A DNA stretch of 64,000 nt from Candidatus Tisiphia endosymbiont of Beris chalybata (GCF_964026555.1 NZ_OZ032159.1:1302001-1366000), one strand, 5' to 3'. Positions 18,111 to 27,711 are shown, counted from the stretch's first letter. The notes: generated from the sequence alone by a model not told the origin. Numbers and translations are program-made.

Positions 18111-18383
18111 GAGAGGAAGCCGGTAATTCTAGTACCTGAAATATATGGGATGATTAATTATGATTTAACAGGTAAATCACTGCCAATCAAGGCCACCCTA
18201 TCAGGAATAAATGAAGCTTTACCGACCAAAACCTTTAAAGCCACAAAAGTATTTTTGAACTGTGGAGTTGGTTTAACTGCTCAATATAACAATACCATTG
18301 AATATGGCATAAAATATAATGCAATTATTGCGAACAAGTACCTAGCCCACTATCCTAGCTTAAAACTTAAAATATATTTTTAG
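18111..18383 (+). pseudogene. 3' end of the split autotransporter (last barrel strands)
   Basis: The 90 codons after the IS read ERKPVILVPEIYGMINYDL, then further amphipathic strands and a final KLKIYF. The terminal Phe and alternating pattern match the last strands of a rickettsial autotransporter barrel (compare the common pattern LKPxxYxMVDYD). The frame joins exactly to the 5' part at 16772 when the IS and one CAA are removed. There is no start codon of its own near 18111. An internal ATG at 18150 could give only a useless fragment. Confidence 0.85.
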
Positions 18384-18388
18384 TTGCA

Positions 18389-18422
18389 GGTATACTCTTG
18401 CGCTTCCCAGAATACGAGTAGT
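18389..18422 (+). repeat. Short palindrome, ends-only derivative of the TATA-ended repeats
   Basis: TATACTCTTGCGCTTCC and GAATACGAGTAGTATA keep the two ends of a B-like element with almost no interior. It sits between the converging ends of the autotransporter remnant and ftsA. Confidence 0.5.
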
Positions 18423-18426
18423 ATAA

Positions 18427-19665
18427 TTAGACATTTTCTTTGAGCCAAATTAGCAATTTTTTATACCAACTTAAATTAGCGGTATTTCCTATATTAAAAG
18501 AGTTTTTTTGTATTTTTAAGAATTGATTTTTGACCATCCCTATGGCAGTAGAATAGATATAAGGATTATAATCTTCGGTAAAACCTTCTAATATCTCTGG
18601 CTTACCAATTCTTACTTGTCTTTCAAAAATTTTACTTGCTAGCTCCTTTACGCCCCGTAACATTGATCCACCGCCAGTTATCACAATACGGTAAGCTAGG
18701 GTATTATCAGCAAGAACCTTACTATACTCTGCTTGCACCATACACAATATTTCTTCTACCCTTGGGTTTATTACCTCGGCAAGATGCTTTGAAGTAATCA
18801 TTGCTCCTTCATTATCTGTTAAATCTATACCGTTATCCTCTAAGTGAATAATATTATCTTTATCAAAAGCTGAGGGTATAGCATTACCATATAAAATTTT
18901 CAGCTTTTCTGCGGCGTTAATAGTTATGGAAAACACTTTGGCTATATCAGAGGTAATGTGAAAACTTCCTATATTTATATATCCGGTATATATTAATTTA
19001 CCAGAAATAAATATCCCCAAACAAGTAGTTCGAGCCCCCATATCAATTACAATAGAACCTAATTCTTTTTCATCTGTAGTAAGGCAAGCTAAGCCTGAGG
19101 CATAAATTGCCAGCACTATATTATTAATTTCAACATGGCATTTTGCAAAACAATTAGTAAGGTTTATAAGCATATTAGCGCTTGCAGTAATAATGTGTAA
19201 TTCACATCCTAACTCTTTACCATACATGCCAATTGGGTCTTCAATAGTATTATGATCCAGTTCAAACCCTAAGGGGAAATAATCTATTATCTCCTGATCT
19301 TTAAGTTTTAATTCACCAAGGGCTTTTTGGACCAACCTTTTGACATCTTGTTCTACAATTGGTTGGTTATGTGAGAGCTTTATTTTACTATTTATATAAT
19401 AGGACTTAGTGCCATAGCCTGTTAAGGATACAGTGATTTCTTTAATATTCTTTCCGCAATCTTTTTCTAATTCATAAATAGCTCCAATAATGCTATTTTC
19501 TGCCCCTTTTATATCTAATATAACCCCTGATCTAACTCCTTTCGAATGATATAAATTTTGACTTACTATTTTTATTTCTTCTCTTTTATCAATATATGCG
19601 GCAATAGTGGCTATTTTGCTACTACCAAGGTCAAGAGCAATAAAATTAGATAATTTAGATTTCAT
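18427..19665 (-). CDS. ftsA: Cell division protein FtsA
   Basis: FtsA is the actin-like ATPase that tethers FtsZ polymers to the inner membrane and recruits later divisome proteins. The 412-residue protein shows the phosphate-1 loop ALDLGSSKIATIAA (residues 10-23), the 1C domain, the phosphate-2 loop SIVIDMGARTTCLGIF, the adenosine loop VITGGGSMLRGV, and a C-terminal amphipathic helix (SWYKKLLIWLKENV) that serves as membrane anchor. It is the last gene of the murC-murB-ddl-ftsQ-ftsA cluster. About 295 bp of palindromic repeats separate it from ftsQ. FtsZ is not in the window. Confidence 0.95.
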   Translation of the reverse strand: MKSKLSNFIALDLGSSKIATIAAYIDKREEIKIVSQNLYHSKGVRSGVILDIKGAENSIIGAIYELEKDCGKNIKEITVSLTGYGTKSYYINSKIKLSHNQPIVEQDVKRLVQKALGELKLKDQEIIDYFPLGFELDHNTIEDPIGMYGKELGCELHIITASANMLINLTNCFAKCHVEINNIVLAIYASGLACLTTDEKELGSIVIDMGARTTCLGIFISGKLIYTGYINIGSFHITSDIAKVFSITINAAEKLKILYGNAIPSAFDKDNIIHLEDNGIDLTDNEGAMITSKHLAEVINPRVEEILCMVQAEYSKVLADNTLAYRIVITGGGSMLRGVKELASKIFERQVRIGKPEILEGFTEDYNPYIYSTAIGMVKNQFLKIQKNSFNIGNTANLSWYKKLLIWLKENV

Positions 19666-19702
19666 AATTTACTTAAATCTATAATATTTCCAAAAGATAA
19701 TT

Positions 19703-19833
19703 GGTAGGGGTATACTTAATGGATTTCAAGAGCTAGATTTTATTATTTTTTCAAGGATTTAGGTGCTCATGTATATTACTTTCATGCCCCTACTGCTCAA
19801 AATAGAATGAGCGTCCTTGAGGTTACGAGAATA
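19703..19833 (+). repeat. Decayed family B-like palindrome between ftsQ and ftsA
   Basis: GTATACTTAATGGATTTCAAG on the left and CTTGAGGTTACGAGAATATA on the right, with ATTTTATTATTTTTTC and a GTATATTACTTTCATGC centre, resemble a weathered family B element. It directly adjoins a full family B copy. Confidence 0.5.
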
Positions 19834-19959
19834 TATACTGCTCGTACTTCAAGAATTGGATTTTATTTTAAATGGCGAGCGCGCAGCGTACATGCCAGTA
19901 CGTGAGCACGTGAGTCCATGATAAAATAAAAAAACAATTTTTGAAAGACGAGTAGTATA
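19834..19959 (-). repeat. Palindromic element family B, 126 bp, abutting the ftsQ stop
   Basis: Begins TATACTGCTCGTACTTC and ends GAAAGACGAGTAGTATA, the reverse orientation of the copies at 3036 and 4921. Its right end is one base from the ftsQ stop codon (reverse complement of TTA at 19961). Confidence 0.85.
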
Positions 19960-19960
19960 C

Positions 19961-20755
19961 TTAATATTTTTCTACATAAGCCTTACTTGAATCTCTTAAA
20001 TCTATTACTTTATAATTCTGATTAAATAACATATTTTCCTCATTTAGCTTTACAAGGTAGTTTAAGGCGTGCTTAAAATCGGCATCTGGCATTTTTATTG
20101 TAATGTTCTGCTCTAAATTGAGATTCCAGCGCCTTGACCCATATCGTACTGCAGAGATAATTTTTGTCTTTAATGCCGGGCACGGCTCCAAATACTCAAT
20201 TAATTTGCTAGTATTAATATTAGCATCTGAACCTACCACGTGCAGCAGATTAGAGAAATTCTCTATATTATTAGTAATTTTATATCCTTCTTCATCAATA
20301 AGCGAAATTTGACCATTAAACTGCCAAATAGCAATAGGGACCCGTTCAACTAGCCTAATATAAAGCGTACATGGCAACCTGCGTTCAATAACTGTGACAT
20401 TTTTTACCCAAGGGTTACCCTTTAAACTATTTTTAATTAAAGCTAGATCTAAAGAAAAAATAGGAGTACCTTTATCAGCATTTAAAGTAGCCAATATATC
20501 TTCTTCATTAATATTATCTTGTCCTTCTATTAAAACATTTTCAAGTCTAAAACCTATATCTGAAGTATACTCATAAATATTTTGAGTGATTTCCTGTTTT
20601 ATAGTACTAAAGGAGGAGGTAAAGAAAAATAGACACAAAAAAATTAGCAAAATTATTTTAAAGCACAATATTAATCTAATATATATTAGAGCAAACTTTC
20701 GGCGCAAAGGAATATTAATTTTCTTTTTCTTAGAAACATTTTTCTTCTGCGTCAT
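19961..20755 (-). CDS. ftsQ: Cell division protein FtsQ
   Basis: FtsQ is a bitopic inner-membrane protein that bridges early and late divisome components. The 264-residue protein has a Lys/Arg-rich cytoplasmic start ([11 protein letters not shown]), one transmembrane helix (about residues 30-50, [16 protein letters not shown]), a POTRA domain beginning [18 protein letters not shown] (about residues 71-140), and the beta domain with [18 protein letters not shown]. The start overlaps the ddl stop by 4 bp, indicating translational coupling within the cluster. Confidence 0.93.
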   Translation of the reverse strand: MTQKKNVSKKKKINIPLRRKFALIYIRLILCFKIILLIFLCLFFFTSSFSTIKQEITQNIYEYTSDIGFRLENVLIEGQDNINEEDILATLNADKGTPIFSLDLALIKNSLKGNPWVKNVTVIERRLPCTLYIRLVERVPIAIWQFNGQISLIDEEGYKITNNIENFSNLLHVVGSDANINTSKLIEYLEPCPALKTKIISAVRYGSRRWNLNLEQNITIKMPDADFKHALNYLVKLNEENMLFNQNYKVIDLRDSSKAYVEKY

Positions 20756-21717
20756 GTCTCAAAACTTGCTGTCTTAATTATTTCTTCTACTAATGAAGTG
20801 AAATTTATTCCTTGTAAAGCAGCTATTTCTGGAACAATTGATAATGGCGTCATCCCAGGGTGGGTATTAATTTCCAATACAAAGAACTTATCGCTCCTTT
20901 GATCAAAAATAAATTCTACCCTTACTACCCCTTTACAATTCATAGTATAATATATTTTCTCGGATTCTTTTAATAATTTCTCATAAATAGCGGGAGGCAA
21001 GGGAGCTGGGCATAAATGTTTGGCATAGCCTTCTGTATATTTAGTATCATAATCATAAAAACGTCTTTTTAGCAGCTGTATTTCTAACACTCCTAATCCT
21101 TTGCCGTTTAGTACGGCCACCTGTACTTCCCTACCTTTTATATATTCTTCCACTAAAATCTGATCACCATAAGGAAAATCGTAATTAGCAAAGTTAAAAT
21201 CATCTTCTGGTAATACTATCTCTACCCCTATACTGGATCCTTGAGCTAGAGGTTTTATAACGTAGGGCCGGGGCATAGGATCATTCTTAATATTGCTAGA
21301 TTTATTAACCACAATACCCTTAGGGGTATTGATAATATTCGCAATAAACCAAAATTTTGAATAGGTTTTGCTAAATGCTAAAGACGAGGCAAAAACTCCG
21401 CTATGAGTATAAGGAATACGTAAAATATTTAGTAAACCAGGAAGACAACCATCTTCTCCATAAGTACCATGTAGGCAATTATAAACAATATCGGGTTGTA
21501 TTTCTAAAAGAATGCGGGCAATATCTACTCCCATATCTATAAAAGTTACCTTATACCCAGCTTTGATCAGGATTTTGCCTACCTCCCGTGATGATACTAA
21601 AGATACTTCACGTTCAGCTGACATCCCTCCCCCTATTAGGGCTATATGCTTTTTTCCTTCATTATTTAATAAGGTTACTTTAGAATTAGCAATAAAACTA
21701 GTAGTATATTTATTCAT
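20752..21717 (-). CDS. ddl: D-alanine--D-alanine ligase
   Basis: Ddl joins two D-alanines with ATP to make the dipeptide that MurF adds to the peptidoglycan precursor. The 321-residue ATP-grasp protein shows [13 protein letters not shown] near residue 30, the Glu/Ser loop, [16 protein letters not shown], the metal-binding acidic stretch [19 protein letters not shown] and the [13 protein letters not shown] segment. It overlaps murB by 8 bp and ftsQ by 4 bp, consistent with one operon. The first 15 residues before the fold ([15 protein letters not shown]) are slightly longer than usual. Later in-frame starts are possible. Confidence 0.94.
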   Translation of the reverse strand: MNKYTTSFIANSKVTLLNNEGKKHIALIGGGMSAEREVSLVSSREVGKILIKAGYKVTFIDMGVDIARILLEIQPDIVYNCLHGTYGEDGCLPGLLNILRIPYTHSGVFASSLAFSKTYSKFWFIANIINTPKGIVVNKSSNIKNDPMPRPYVIKPLAQGSSIGVEIVLPEDDFNFANYDFPYGDQILVEEYIKGREVQVAVLNGKGLGVLEIQLLKRRFYDYDTKYTEGYAKHLCPAPLPPAIYEKLLKESEKIYYTMNCKGVVRVEFIFDQRSDKFFVLEINTHPGMTPLSIVPEIAALQGINFTSLVEEIIKTASFET

Positions 21718-22600
21718 ATTTTCCTATCCGCTTAATCTCCCATTCCAAGCTGATTCCACTATCCTGCAGTACCTTCTCTCTAACCAAATCCCCTAAAGTC
21801 TCTAAATCATGAGCAGATGCATTTCCGTGATTTATCATAAAATTACAGTGTAATTTAGATATTGACGCTCCGCCAACTTGATATCCTCTCATCCCCGCTT
21901 TATCAATTAATTGCCATGCTTTGCAATCTTTAGGGTTGGCAAAGGTGCTACCTCCTGTCCGTTCTTTAATAGGCTGAGTAGTCTGCCTAACGCTACTTAT
22001 TGTATTCATCGTGGAGGTAATCATCTCCTGATTCCCTATTATTCCTTTTACAATAGCCCTAATTATAATCAAATCATTGGGTAAATTAGTACCACGATAT
22101 TTAAAGCCTATTTCTTCATTAGTAATAGTTATAAACTCTCCTTTTGCAGTTATCGCCTCAATACTTAATATAATATCCTTAAATTCTGAATTATACGCTC
22201 CCGCGTTCATTACCACCCCGCCGCCAACAGTACCGGGTATCCCAATTAAAAATTCAAAGCCACTAATTGAATTTTCTTGGCTGAATTTAGCAAGATTAAA
22301 ATTTAGGCAAGCCCCTCCTACGGATATTGTATTATCAGGCATTAATTCTATATTAGTAAAATTTTGTCCTAATTTTATTACTACTCCCTCTACCCCTTTA
22401 TCTCTAATAATAATATTGGAGCCGGTACCTAAAATAGTGACAGCAATATTTGGGGGTTTTGTTAATAAAAAATTCGCTAAGTCATGAGAATTAGCAGGCT
22501 TAAAAAAAATTTCAGCTTCCCCCCCTACTTTAAACCAGGTTAGGTGTTTTAGAGGATAATTCTTTCTATATTCTCCTTGCACTTCAGGTAATTGCATCAT
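21710..22600 (-). CDS. murB: UDP-N-acetylenolpyruvoylglucosamine reductase
   Basis: MurB reduces UDP-GlcNAc-enolpyruvate to UDP-MurNAc with NADPH and FAD. The 296-residue length fits type II MurB. Visible motifs are [15 protein letters not shown], the FAD-binding [38 protein letters not shown], the catalytic serine segment GGSTFANP, and the C-terminal Glu in [12 protein letters not shown]. It overlaps ddl by 8 bp. A 75-bp gap to murC holds part of a family H repeat. Confidence 0.95.
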   Translation of the reverse strand: MMQLPEVQGEYRKNYPLKHLTWFKVGGEAEIFFKPANSHDLANFLLTKPPNIAVTILGTGSNIIIRDKGVEGVVIKLGQNFTNIELMPDNTISVGGACLNFNLAKFSQENSISGFEFLIGIPGTVGGGVVMNAGAYNSEFKDIILSIEAITAKGEFITITNEEIGFKYRGTNLPNDLIIIRAIVKGIIGNQEMITSTMNTISSVRQTTQPIKERTGGSTFANPKDCKAWQLIDKAGMRGYQVGGASISKLHCNFMINHGNASAHDLETLGDLVREKVLQDSGISLEWEIKRIGKYE

Positions 22601-22636
22601 GGATCTAATTTAAATTTTTTAGTGATTACTCTAGGT

Positions 22637-22690
22637 TCTGTGAAGGAGCTTCAAGAATTGGCGTGCGTCTGCGCCCTAAAGATCGAGCTG
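22637..22690. repeat. Family H fragment forming the 3' end of murC
   Basis: GGAGCTTCAAGAATTGGCG followed by GCCCTAAAGATCGAGCTG matches the arm of the family H palindromes (compare 61795-61830). Its CTAAAGATCGAGCTG, read on the minus strand, supplies the last codons QLDL and the TAG stop of murC. Confidence 0.6.
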
Positions 22691-24124
22691 TTTAAAGTTG
22701 GCAAATTGCCCGGCCAAACTATTAGCCCAGCTAGAGATACTTCCTGCTCCCATCATAATGATAATATCTCCAGGCATTGCTTTATCCATAATTACTTTAG
22801 GGATATCTTCAGGAGAGGCCAGAAAGGAGGCCTTCAAGTGGGCGCCGCTATTCTGAATTTGTTCCACCAGGCTTTTACCAGTTATGCCTTCTATTAATTT
22901 CTCGCCTGCTGCATATATATCAGTTATATATAGTTGATCCGCTTCACTGAAACAAGTAACAAAATCATTAAACAAATATTGCACTCTCGAATATCTATGA
23001 GGCTGAAAAATTGCTATAACTTTACCATTTTGTTTATCGGCAATATTTCTAGCAGTCATAAGGGTAGCTTTTACTTCCTCTGGATGGTGAGCATAATCAT
23101 CAATCACTGTAGCCCCGTTATATTCCGCAACTTTGGTAAATCTTCGTTTCACACCTTCAAAATTACTAAACCCATCCTTAATGATTTTAATACCAAAATC
23201 AAGTTCTACAGCTACCGATATAGCTGCTAAAGCATTCAGTACATTATGTCGGCCCGGGGTAGGTAACGTAACTTGCTCTATAGTGATAGTCCCATTGACA
23301 TTAGGGAGGGTGATTTTTACATCAAATGTAGATGAAGCAATACCAAAATCTAAATTAAATGCTTGTATATTGGCATCTTTAGAATCTATCCCATAAGTAA
23401 TAATTTTGCGATCTAGGATTTCATCTACTAAATTCCTTACTACCTTATGATCAATACAAGCAACTGCAAAGCCGTAGAATGGCAAATTAGTGACAAAACT
23501 TCTAAAAGCTGCAATTAAGCTATTAAAATCCTTGTAAAAATCTAAATGTTCAGGATCAATATTAGTGATCACCGCAATTGTTGATGGTATATGGATAAAA
23601 GTGGCATCTGATTCATCAGCTTCTGCGATTAAATAACTTCCTGAGCCAGTATATGCATTAGTAAAGCGGTTATTAATAATACCGCCATTAATAACGGTAG
23701 GGCAAAGGCCAGCTGCCTCAAATAAACAAGCCACAAGTGAGGTGGTAGTAGTCTTGCCATGTGATCCTGAAATTGCTACCGAACATTTTAACCGCATTAA
23801 TTCAGCTAACATTTCCGCTCGCCTAATTACCGGTATTTTTCTGCGCAACGCTTCTTGAATTTCAGGATTATCTTTATTGATCGCAGTGGATACCACTACA
23901 TATGACACATTAGTAATATTCTGGGCATGATGGCCAATATAAACCTTAATCCCGCTATTTTCTAATCTTTTTGTGTTATAATTTTCAGCGATATCAGAAC
24001 CTTGCACTTTATAACCAAGATTATGTAATATTTTAGCGATTCCGCTCATACCAATTCCGCCGATACCCACAAAATGGATAGTGTCAAGTGTACCGTTTAT
24101 TTTTTTTAGCTCTAATAGAATCAT
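22676..24124 (-). CDS. murC: UDP-N-acetylmuramate--L-alanine ligase
   Basis: MurC adds L-alanine to UDP-MurNAc using ATP, the first amino acid of the stem peptide. The 482-residue protein has the N-terminal Rossmann motif [17 protein letters not shown], the ATP P-loop [22 protein letters not shown], the [13 protein letters not shown] segment with the conserved His, and the C-terminal Mur ligase domain ([22 protein letters not shown]). All catalytic landmarks are present. It heads the murC-murB-ddl-ftsQ-ftsA run on the minus strand. The last few codons are contributed by a repeat fragment, so the C-terminal end is not ancestral. The core ends well before that. Confidence 0.95.
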   Translation of the reverse strand: MILLELKKINGTLDTIHFVGIGGIGMSGIAKILHNLGYKVQGSDIAENYNTKRLENSGIKVYIGHHAQNITNVSYVVVSTAINKDNPEIQEALRRKIPVIRRAEMLAELMRLKCSVAISGSHGKTTTTSLVACLFEAAGLCPTVINGGIINNRFTNAYTGSGSYLIAEADESDATFIHIPSTIAVITNIDPEHLDFYKDFNSLIAAFRSFVTNLPFYGFAVACIDHKVVRNLVDEILDRKIITYGIDSKDANIQAFNLDFGIASSTFDVKITLPNVNGTITIEQVTLPTPGRHNVLNALAAISVAVELDFGIKIIKDGFSNFEGVKRRFTKVAEYNGATVIDDYAHHPEEVKATLMTARNIADKQNGKVIAIFQPHRYSRVQYLFNDFVTCFSEADQLYITDIYAAGEKLIEGITGKSLVEQIQNSGAHLKASFLASPEDIPKVIMDKAMPGDIIIMMGAGSISSWANSLAGQFANFKQLDL

Positions 24125-24147
24125 TGTCTTTCATGAATAAAATTGAT

Positions 24148-24286
24148 ATATACCACTCAACTTTGCTAATTGTTTTTTTATTTTATTGTGAACTCACACG
24201 TTCATGTACTACTTTGTACACTGTAATTGCTTCTCACACCATGTCAAATAAAATGAGGGCTCTTGAAATCCATTGAGTATAGTTTA
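24148..24286 (+). repeat. Decayed family B-like palindrome upstream of murC
   Basis: TATATACCACTCAACTTTGC on the left and CTTGAAATCCATTGAGTATA on the right, with TTTTTATTTTATTGTGAACTC and CATGTCAAATAAAATG inner arms, and a CATGTACTACTTTGTACACTG centre. It occupies most of the spacer between murC and the EAL gene and so may lie in the murC promoter region. Confidence 0.6.
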
Positions 24287-24328
24287 TTTACTATAAATAT
24301 ATATCATTAAGAGTAAACCTAATAAATG

Positions 24329-25657
24329 CTAATCTTTTATTTTATTAGTTAAAGCCGGGGCAAAAAAATCTCCTTGCATCCCATCAACTTTTAAATCGAT
24401 CAGAAATTTAGCTATCTCACCATTTTCCACAAATTCTGCTACCGTAATAGCGCCTATCTCTTCAGAAATTTTTATTAATCTAGAAATAAAAGCTTGTGAT
24501 TGTGCATTACTGGTAATATTACGTACATAGCTACCATCTATCTTAATAATATCTATTGGTAAGTTTTGTAATTGATCAAAAGAAGTAAAACCACTTCCAA
24601 AATCATCTAAAGCAAATTTACAGCCAAATTTCCTCAGTTTTAGCATGAAAGAGGATATTTGTTCATAATTATTATTAAAAGTAGTTTCCGTAATTTCAAT
24701 GATTAGCCTTTCTGCTACATTATAAGTTTGTAATAGTTTTTCTGCTATTGCTAATAAGGGAGGATCTAATATACCAATATTAGAAATGTTCACTGCTAAT
24801 TTTAGATCCTTATTGGCAGCTAACTCCTTAATTGCCATTTCTAAGACTATTTGATCTATTATAAAAATTAACCCTTTCTTTTCCGCTTCTAGAATTAGGC
24901 TTCCTACGGAAATTAAGTTATTTTTAGCATCAGGGATTCGTAGTAAACATTCATAATAGCTGATGCTCATTGTTTTACGATCAATAACAGGCTGGTAAGC
25001 AAATACCATACTTTTATTGCATAAGGCCCTCCTCAAAAGATTAAGTTGCCGATTAGCATTTTTAACAGCTTGTATGTTATATTGCTTATTATCATATTCC
25101 CGATAATATAACTGATCGCCTTGATAAGAAAGTAACCAATTTAATAGCATATATATTTCTTGTGCATTTCTACTGATTTTAGGAAATTCTATACTAGCAA
25201 TGCCGCAGCCTATATAAAAATCTGCTTGAGCATTTTCAACATAAAGCTGGGATAATAAATGGATTTTTAGAGCAATTTCACGTACTAGCTGTTGTTCTTT
25301 TATAGGTAAAACTAGTAAGATTCGATCTGCTGCTATTTGTTTATATATTGAGATGTGTAGATTAGGTTTCTTAGTAGTTACATTACTTAATAATATTAAG
25401 GTTGATAAATATGACTCTATACTTCTGGTGCTTATACTCCGGAAATACTTATCTGATTTATCCCAAGTAATTAGTTCACCACAAACTTCTTGAATAATTT
25501 TATCTAAAATACCAATTACTTTACTGTTAGAATTATCTATAGAATTTAATTCATCATAATTTAATAACTTAAAAGCAATACAATAGCCTTTCTGTATCTC
25601 ATCAATTTTTAACTGGAAACTGTGACTTTCAGTTATTTTGTCATCTAGTTCTGGCAT
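24329..25657 (-). CDS. EAL-domain protein, probable c-di-GMP phosphodiesterase
   Basis: EAL proteins hydrolyse cyclic di-GMP. The 442-residue product has an N-terminal region of about 200 residues that resembles a decayed GGDEF fold without the GGDEF motif, and a C-terminal EAL domain (about 210-440). Residues typical of active enzymes are present: E in ECLLRI (EAL is ECL), N in AVNIS, E in IIEITETTF, DD in ALDDFGSGF, K in IIKIDGS, E in AEFVENGE and Q in MQGDFF. The usual QGY-x-F is QGDFF. Catalysis is therefore plausible. It has no membrane segment or sensory domain. It stands alone between repeats and divergently from bolA. Confidence 0.85.
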   Translation of the reverse strand: MPELDDKITESHSFQLKIDEIQKGYCIAFKLLNYDELNSIDNSNSKVIGILDKIIQEVCGELITWDKSDKYFRSISTRSIESYLSTLILLSNVTTKKPNLHISIYKQIAADRILLVLPIKEQQLVREIALKIHLLSQLYVENAQADFYIGCGIASIEFPKISRNAQEIYMLLNWLLSYQGDQLYYREYDNKQYNIQAVKNANRQLNLLRRALCNKSMVFAYQPVIDRKTMSISYYECLLRIPDAKNNLISVGSLILEAEKKGLIFIIDQIVLEMAIKELAANKDLKLAVNISNIGILDPPLLAIAEKLLQTYNVAERLIIEITETTFNNNYEQISSFMLKLRKFGCKFALDDFGSGFTSFDQLQNLPIDIIKIDGSYVRNITSNAQSQAFISRLIKISEEIGAITVAEFVENGEIAKFLIDLKVDGMQGDFFAPALTNKIKD

Positions 25658-25738
25658 AATTACTTTATAAATACAGTTTTACTAAATAATGAATTTCTAA
25701 TATAATGATACAAGTAAAAGTTTTAGATACATAAGCCC

Positions 25739-25987
25739 ATGACCAGGATAAATAGAATAAAAAGCAAATTAGAGGTGTTAAAACCACATTATTGCGAAAT
25801 ACTTGATGAAAGCTCTAAACATTCAGCCCATACGGGCGGAGCTATAGAAAGTCATTTCATTATTAAAATTGCTGCAGATATTTTTACAGGCAAAACTTTA
25901 TTAACGCAACATAAGATGATTAATGAGCTTTTAGTAGATGAACTAGCAAATGGGTTACATGCATTAACTATTAACATAAAAACTTAA
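25739..25987 (+). CDS. BolA-family protein
   Basis: An 82-residue BolA-like protein, a class II KH-like fold that works with monothiol glutaredoxins in iron-sulfur and redox sensing. Seen here are the early helix RIKSKLEVLKPHYCEILDES, the HAHTGGAIESHF-like core (here HSAHTGGAIESHFIIKI) and FTGKTLLTQHKMINELL with the QRH-like QHK and VxxxL helix, ending LANGLHALTINIKT. Length and motif order match the family. It is followed 20 bp downstream by the UbiK-like gene on the same strand, and the two are probably co-transcribed. Confidence 0.88.
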   Translation: MTRINRIKSKLEVLKPHYCEILDESSKHSAHTGGAIESHFIIKIAADIFTGKTLLTQHKMINELLVDELANGLHALTINIKT

Positions 25988-26007
25988 AAACAATATAATA
26001 ATTTAAT

Positions 26008-26238
26008 ATGAAAGCAAATAATTTTTTAAAAGTAATTTTAGGCACTGGTGCAGTAATGCAGAAAGCTGCTAATAGCGCTATTTCAGAAGGTTGTAAGTTA
26101 GTAGAAGATAAAATAGTTAAAGGTAATTATGTTACTAGGGAAGAATTTGAAGTAATGCAAACTTTGGTAATAAAATTACAAAGTGAATTACGGGAATTAC
26201 AAAAGCTTACAATATTGACCCAAGATAAAAATGATTGA
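26008..26238 (+). CDS. UbiK/BMFP-family accessory protein
   Basis: A 76-residue protein matching the BMFP (DUF526, UbiK) pattern: an N-terminal amphipathic helix (FLKVILGTGAVMQKAANSA), then a second helix with NYVTREEFEVMQTLVIKLQSEL, where the family has the VSREEFDVQ-type signature before a coiled coil. UbiK assists ubiquinone biosynthesis in other proteobacteria as a small trimer. It follows the bolA-like gene by 20 bp. The Lys-rich C-terminus (TQDKND) is ordinary. Function is assigned by family. Confidence 0.75.
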   Translation: MKANNFLKVILGTGAVMQKAANSAISEGCKLVEDKIVKGNYVTREEFEVMQTLVIKLQSELRELQKLTILTQDKND

Positions 26239-26308
26239 ATATTCTGTAAAGTTGTAGTCAACACTTAAAAATTTTGTTAAAAATATGTTGAATAAAAGGA
26301 TTAAAATT

Positions 26309-26830
26309 ATGAATCATAGCAATGGAAAAGATAGCACAGAAGAAGAAAAATTACTCTCTTTTAAGGAGAGACCAGCAGAGGCAGTGGCTGAGGACACATT
26401 TCTCGCATCTGTATTAGCTAAATTAGAGGCAGGTGAGAGTGGATTCACTCAAAGACAGGAGGAACTTAAGATTAACCAATATATTCAAGTAGAAGTAACA
26501 GTAGAAAGAGGAGAGGAAAAACATAACAGCATATTAACCTTGGTTCTTGAAGATGAGCAACCCAATAGAGAAAACTACCTTAACTTAGCAAGGGAGCTTC
26601 TAAATAGTGGCAAAATAACTACCTTAATATATTCAGGTTTACAATCTGCAGAAATCACCACTTTAAGTGAGGCTTGGCAGAAATGGGGGCACGTTGCTAC
26701 TCCTTCTCATAGCTCCCTAGTAAATATCCATCAACCCTGGCACACTCTTACTCTCTTTGCAGAACAATCAGAACCAGTGGTAGAGTTAAGGGGAGATAGG
26801 GTAGAGGCTCATTCTTGTATTATATTGTGA
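26309..26830 (+). CDS. Unknown protein, paralogue of the next gene
   Basis: A Glu/Ser-rich acidic protein of 173 residues with no signal peptide or membrane segment. The middle (ILTLVLEDEQPNRENYLNLA, IYSGLQSAEITTLSEAWQK) resembles the same region of the 195-residue protein downstream (LILDLEASPHNRQDLIELA, KHSGLKPEEIATLTQRC), so the two are paralogues. ATG at 26309 is chosen because AAAAGGA stands 8 bases before it. A longer frame from 26285 lacks a Shine-Dalgarno. I recognise no family. Confidence 0.6.
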   Translation: MNHSNGKDSTEEEKLLSFKERPAEAVAEDTFLASVLAKLEAGESGFTQRQEELKINQYIQVEVTVERGEEKHNSILTLVLEDEQPNRENYLNLARELLNSGKITTLIYSGLQSAEITTLSEAWQKWGHVATPSHSSLVNIHQPWHTLTLFAEQSEPVVELRGDRVEAHSCIIL

Positions 26831-26897
26831 TGATTTATACTCATTAGGTTAGACTAGATCACTTATCAATAATGCTCACTTATTTTGTCTATTCATG

Positions 26898-26947
26898 CTA
26901 GGTTCTTATATCTACTTATAACATATCTCTAAAATATAAGAACCTAG
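26898..26947 (+). repeat. 50-bp palindrome family F, copy 1
   Basis: CTAGGTTCTTATAT and ATATAAGAACCTAG form a 14-bp inverted repeat around a 22-base centre. Copies of the same length occur at 50692-50741 and 54292-54341. It lies between the two paralogous unknown genes. It could act as a hairpin in RNA, but no U-run follows. Confidence 0.85.
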
Positions 26948-27017
26948 TTTTACGCCCAAATTTACTACTACGTAAGGTGAGTTAATAAATATTTAACAAA
27001 AAAAGGGAGTAAAGTGT

Positions 27018-27605
27018 ATGATGTATAAAATCCCCGAAAAAAGCCTAGCTAGTAAAGAAAAATTTTTAGAGGAGGTACAGTCAATTTTAGTGAGTTCTGA
27101 GGAGGGTATTTACTCGACGTGTTATCAAGGAATACTAATCAATAAGCAAGCGGGAGTATTCTTACATAGAAATGAAGAACCAAATATTAGTAGGAGCATA
27201 CTAGAGCTTCTAGATAGCCCACCACCTAGCCCGAAGAAAGAGGTTATTTATAAGGCTGCAGTAGTGCTACCAAAACTTCAGGTCACCTTAATCTTGGATT
27301 TGGAGGCATCTCCTCATAACAGACAAGACTTAATAGAATTAGCGGCTGACGCCTTACTGTCATATCCCTCAATTACTCAGCTCAAGCATTCAGGTTTAAA
27401 GCCAGAAGAAATCGCTACTTTAACTCAGCGGTGTATTAATCAGGAAGTAGGGATAGCTGAGCAGGAAGGAAAAATGTTACCTGCGGAAGAAATCGCTGAT
27501 TCCCCTCCTTGCATCTATTCTAGCTCATCGTTCTCAGAAGAACCGGGTGAGGAAGGAACGATAGGATTAGTAGGAGAAAATTCTCATACAGTAGATTACA
27601 ATTGA
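27018..27605 (+). CDS. Unknown protein, paralogue of the preceding gene
   Basis: A 195-residue acidic protein, with a Shine-Dalgarno (AAAAGGGAG) upstream of ATG at 27018 (a second ATG follows at 27021). The centre (VTLILDLEASPHNRQDLIEL, SGLKPEEIATLTQRC) aligns with the 173-residue protein upstream. The C-terminus is Ser/Glu-rich (SSSSFSEEPGEEG) and low in complexity. There is no signal peptide. The tandem paralogues are separated by a 50-bp palindrome. I recognise no family. Candidates include a lineage-specific effector, but nothing in the sequence proves this. Confidence 0.6.
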   Translation: MMYKIPEKSLASKEKFLEEVQSILVSSEEGIYSTCYQGILINKQAGVFLHRNEEPNISRSILELLDSPPPSPKKEVIYKAAVVLPKLQVTLILDLEASPHNRQDLIELAADALLSYPSITQLKHSGLKPEEIATLTQRCINQEVGIAEQEGKMLPAEEIADSPPCIYSSSSFSEEPGEEGTIGLVGENSHTVDYN

Positions 27606-27609
27606 TAAG

Positions 27610-27657
27610 TATACTGCTCGTACCTGAAGAGTTGCTAGACGAAGTTCAGCGAGTATA
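27610..27657 (+). repeat. 48-bp short derivative of family H
   Basis: TATACTGCTCGTACCTGAAG, then AGTTGCTAGACGAAGTTCAGCG and GAGTATA. It has the left end of family H joined near the right end, with the interior missing. A copy of about the same length is at 38359-38406. Confidence 0.65.
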
Positions 27658-27711
27658 TAGAAATTTAAGGAATAGATTTATTTCGGTTAACTCCCTCTAT
27701 GCCTAAAATCT

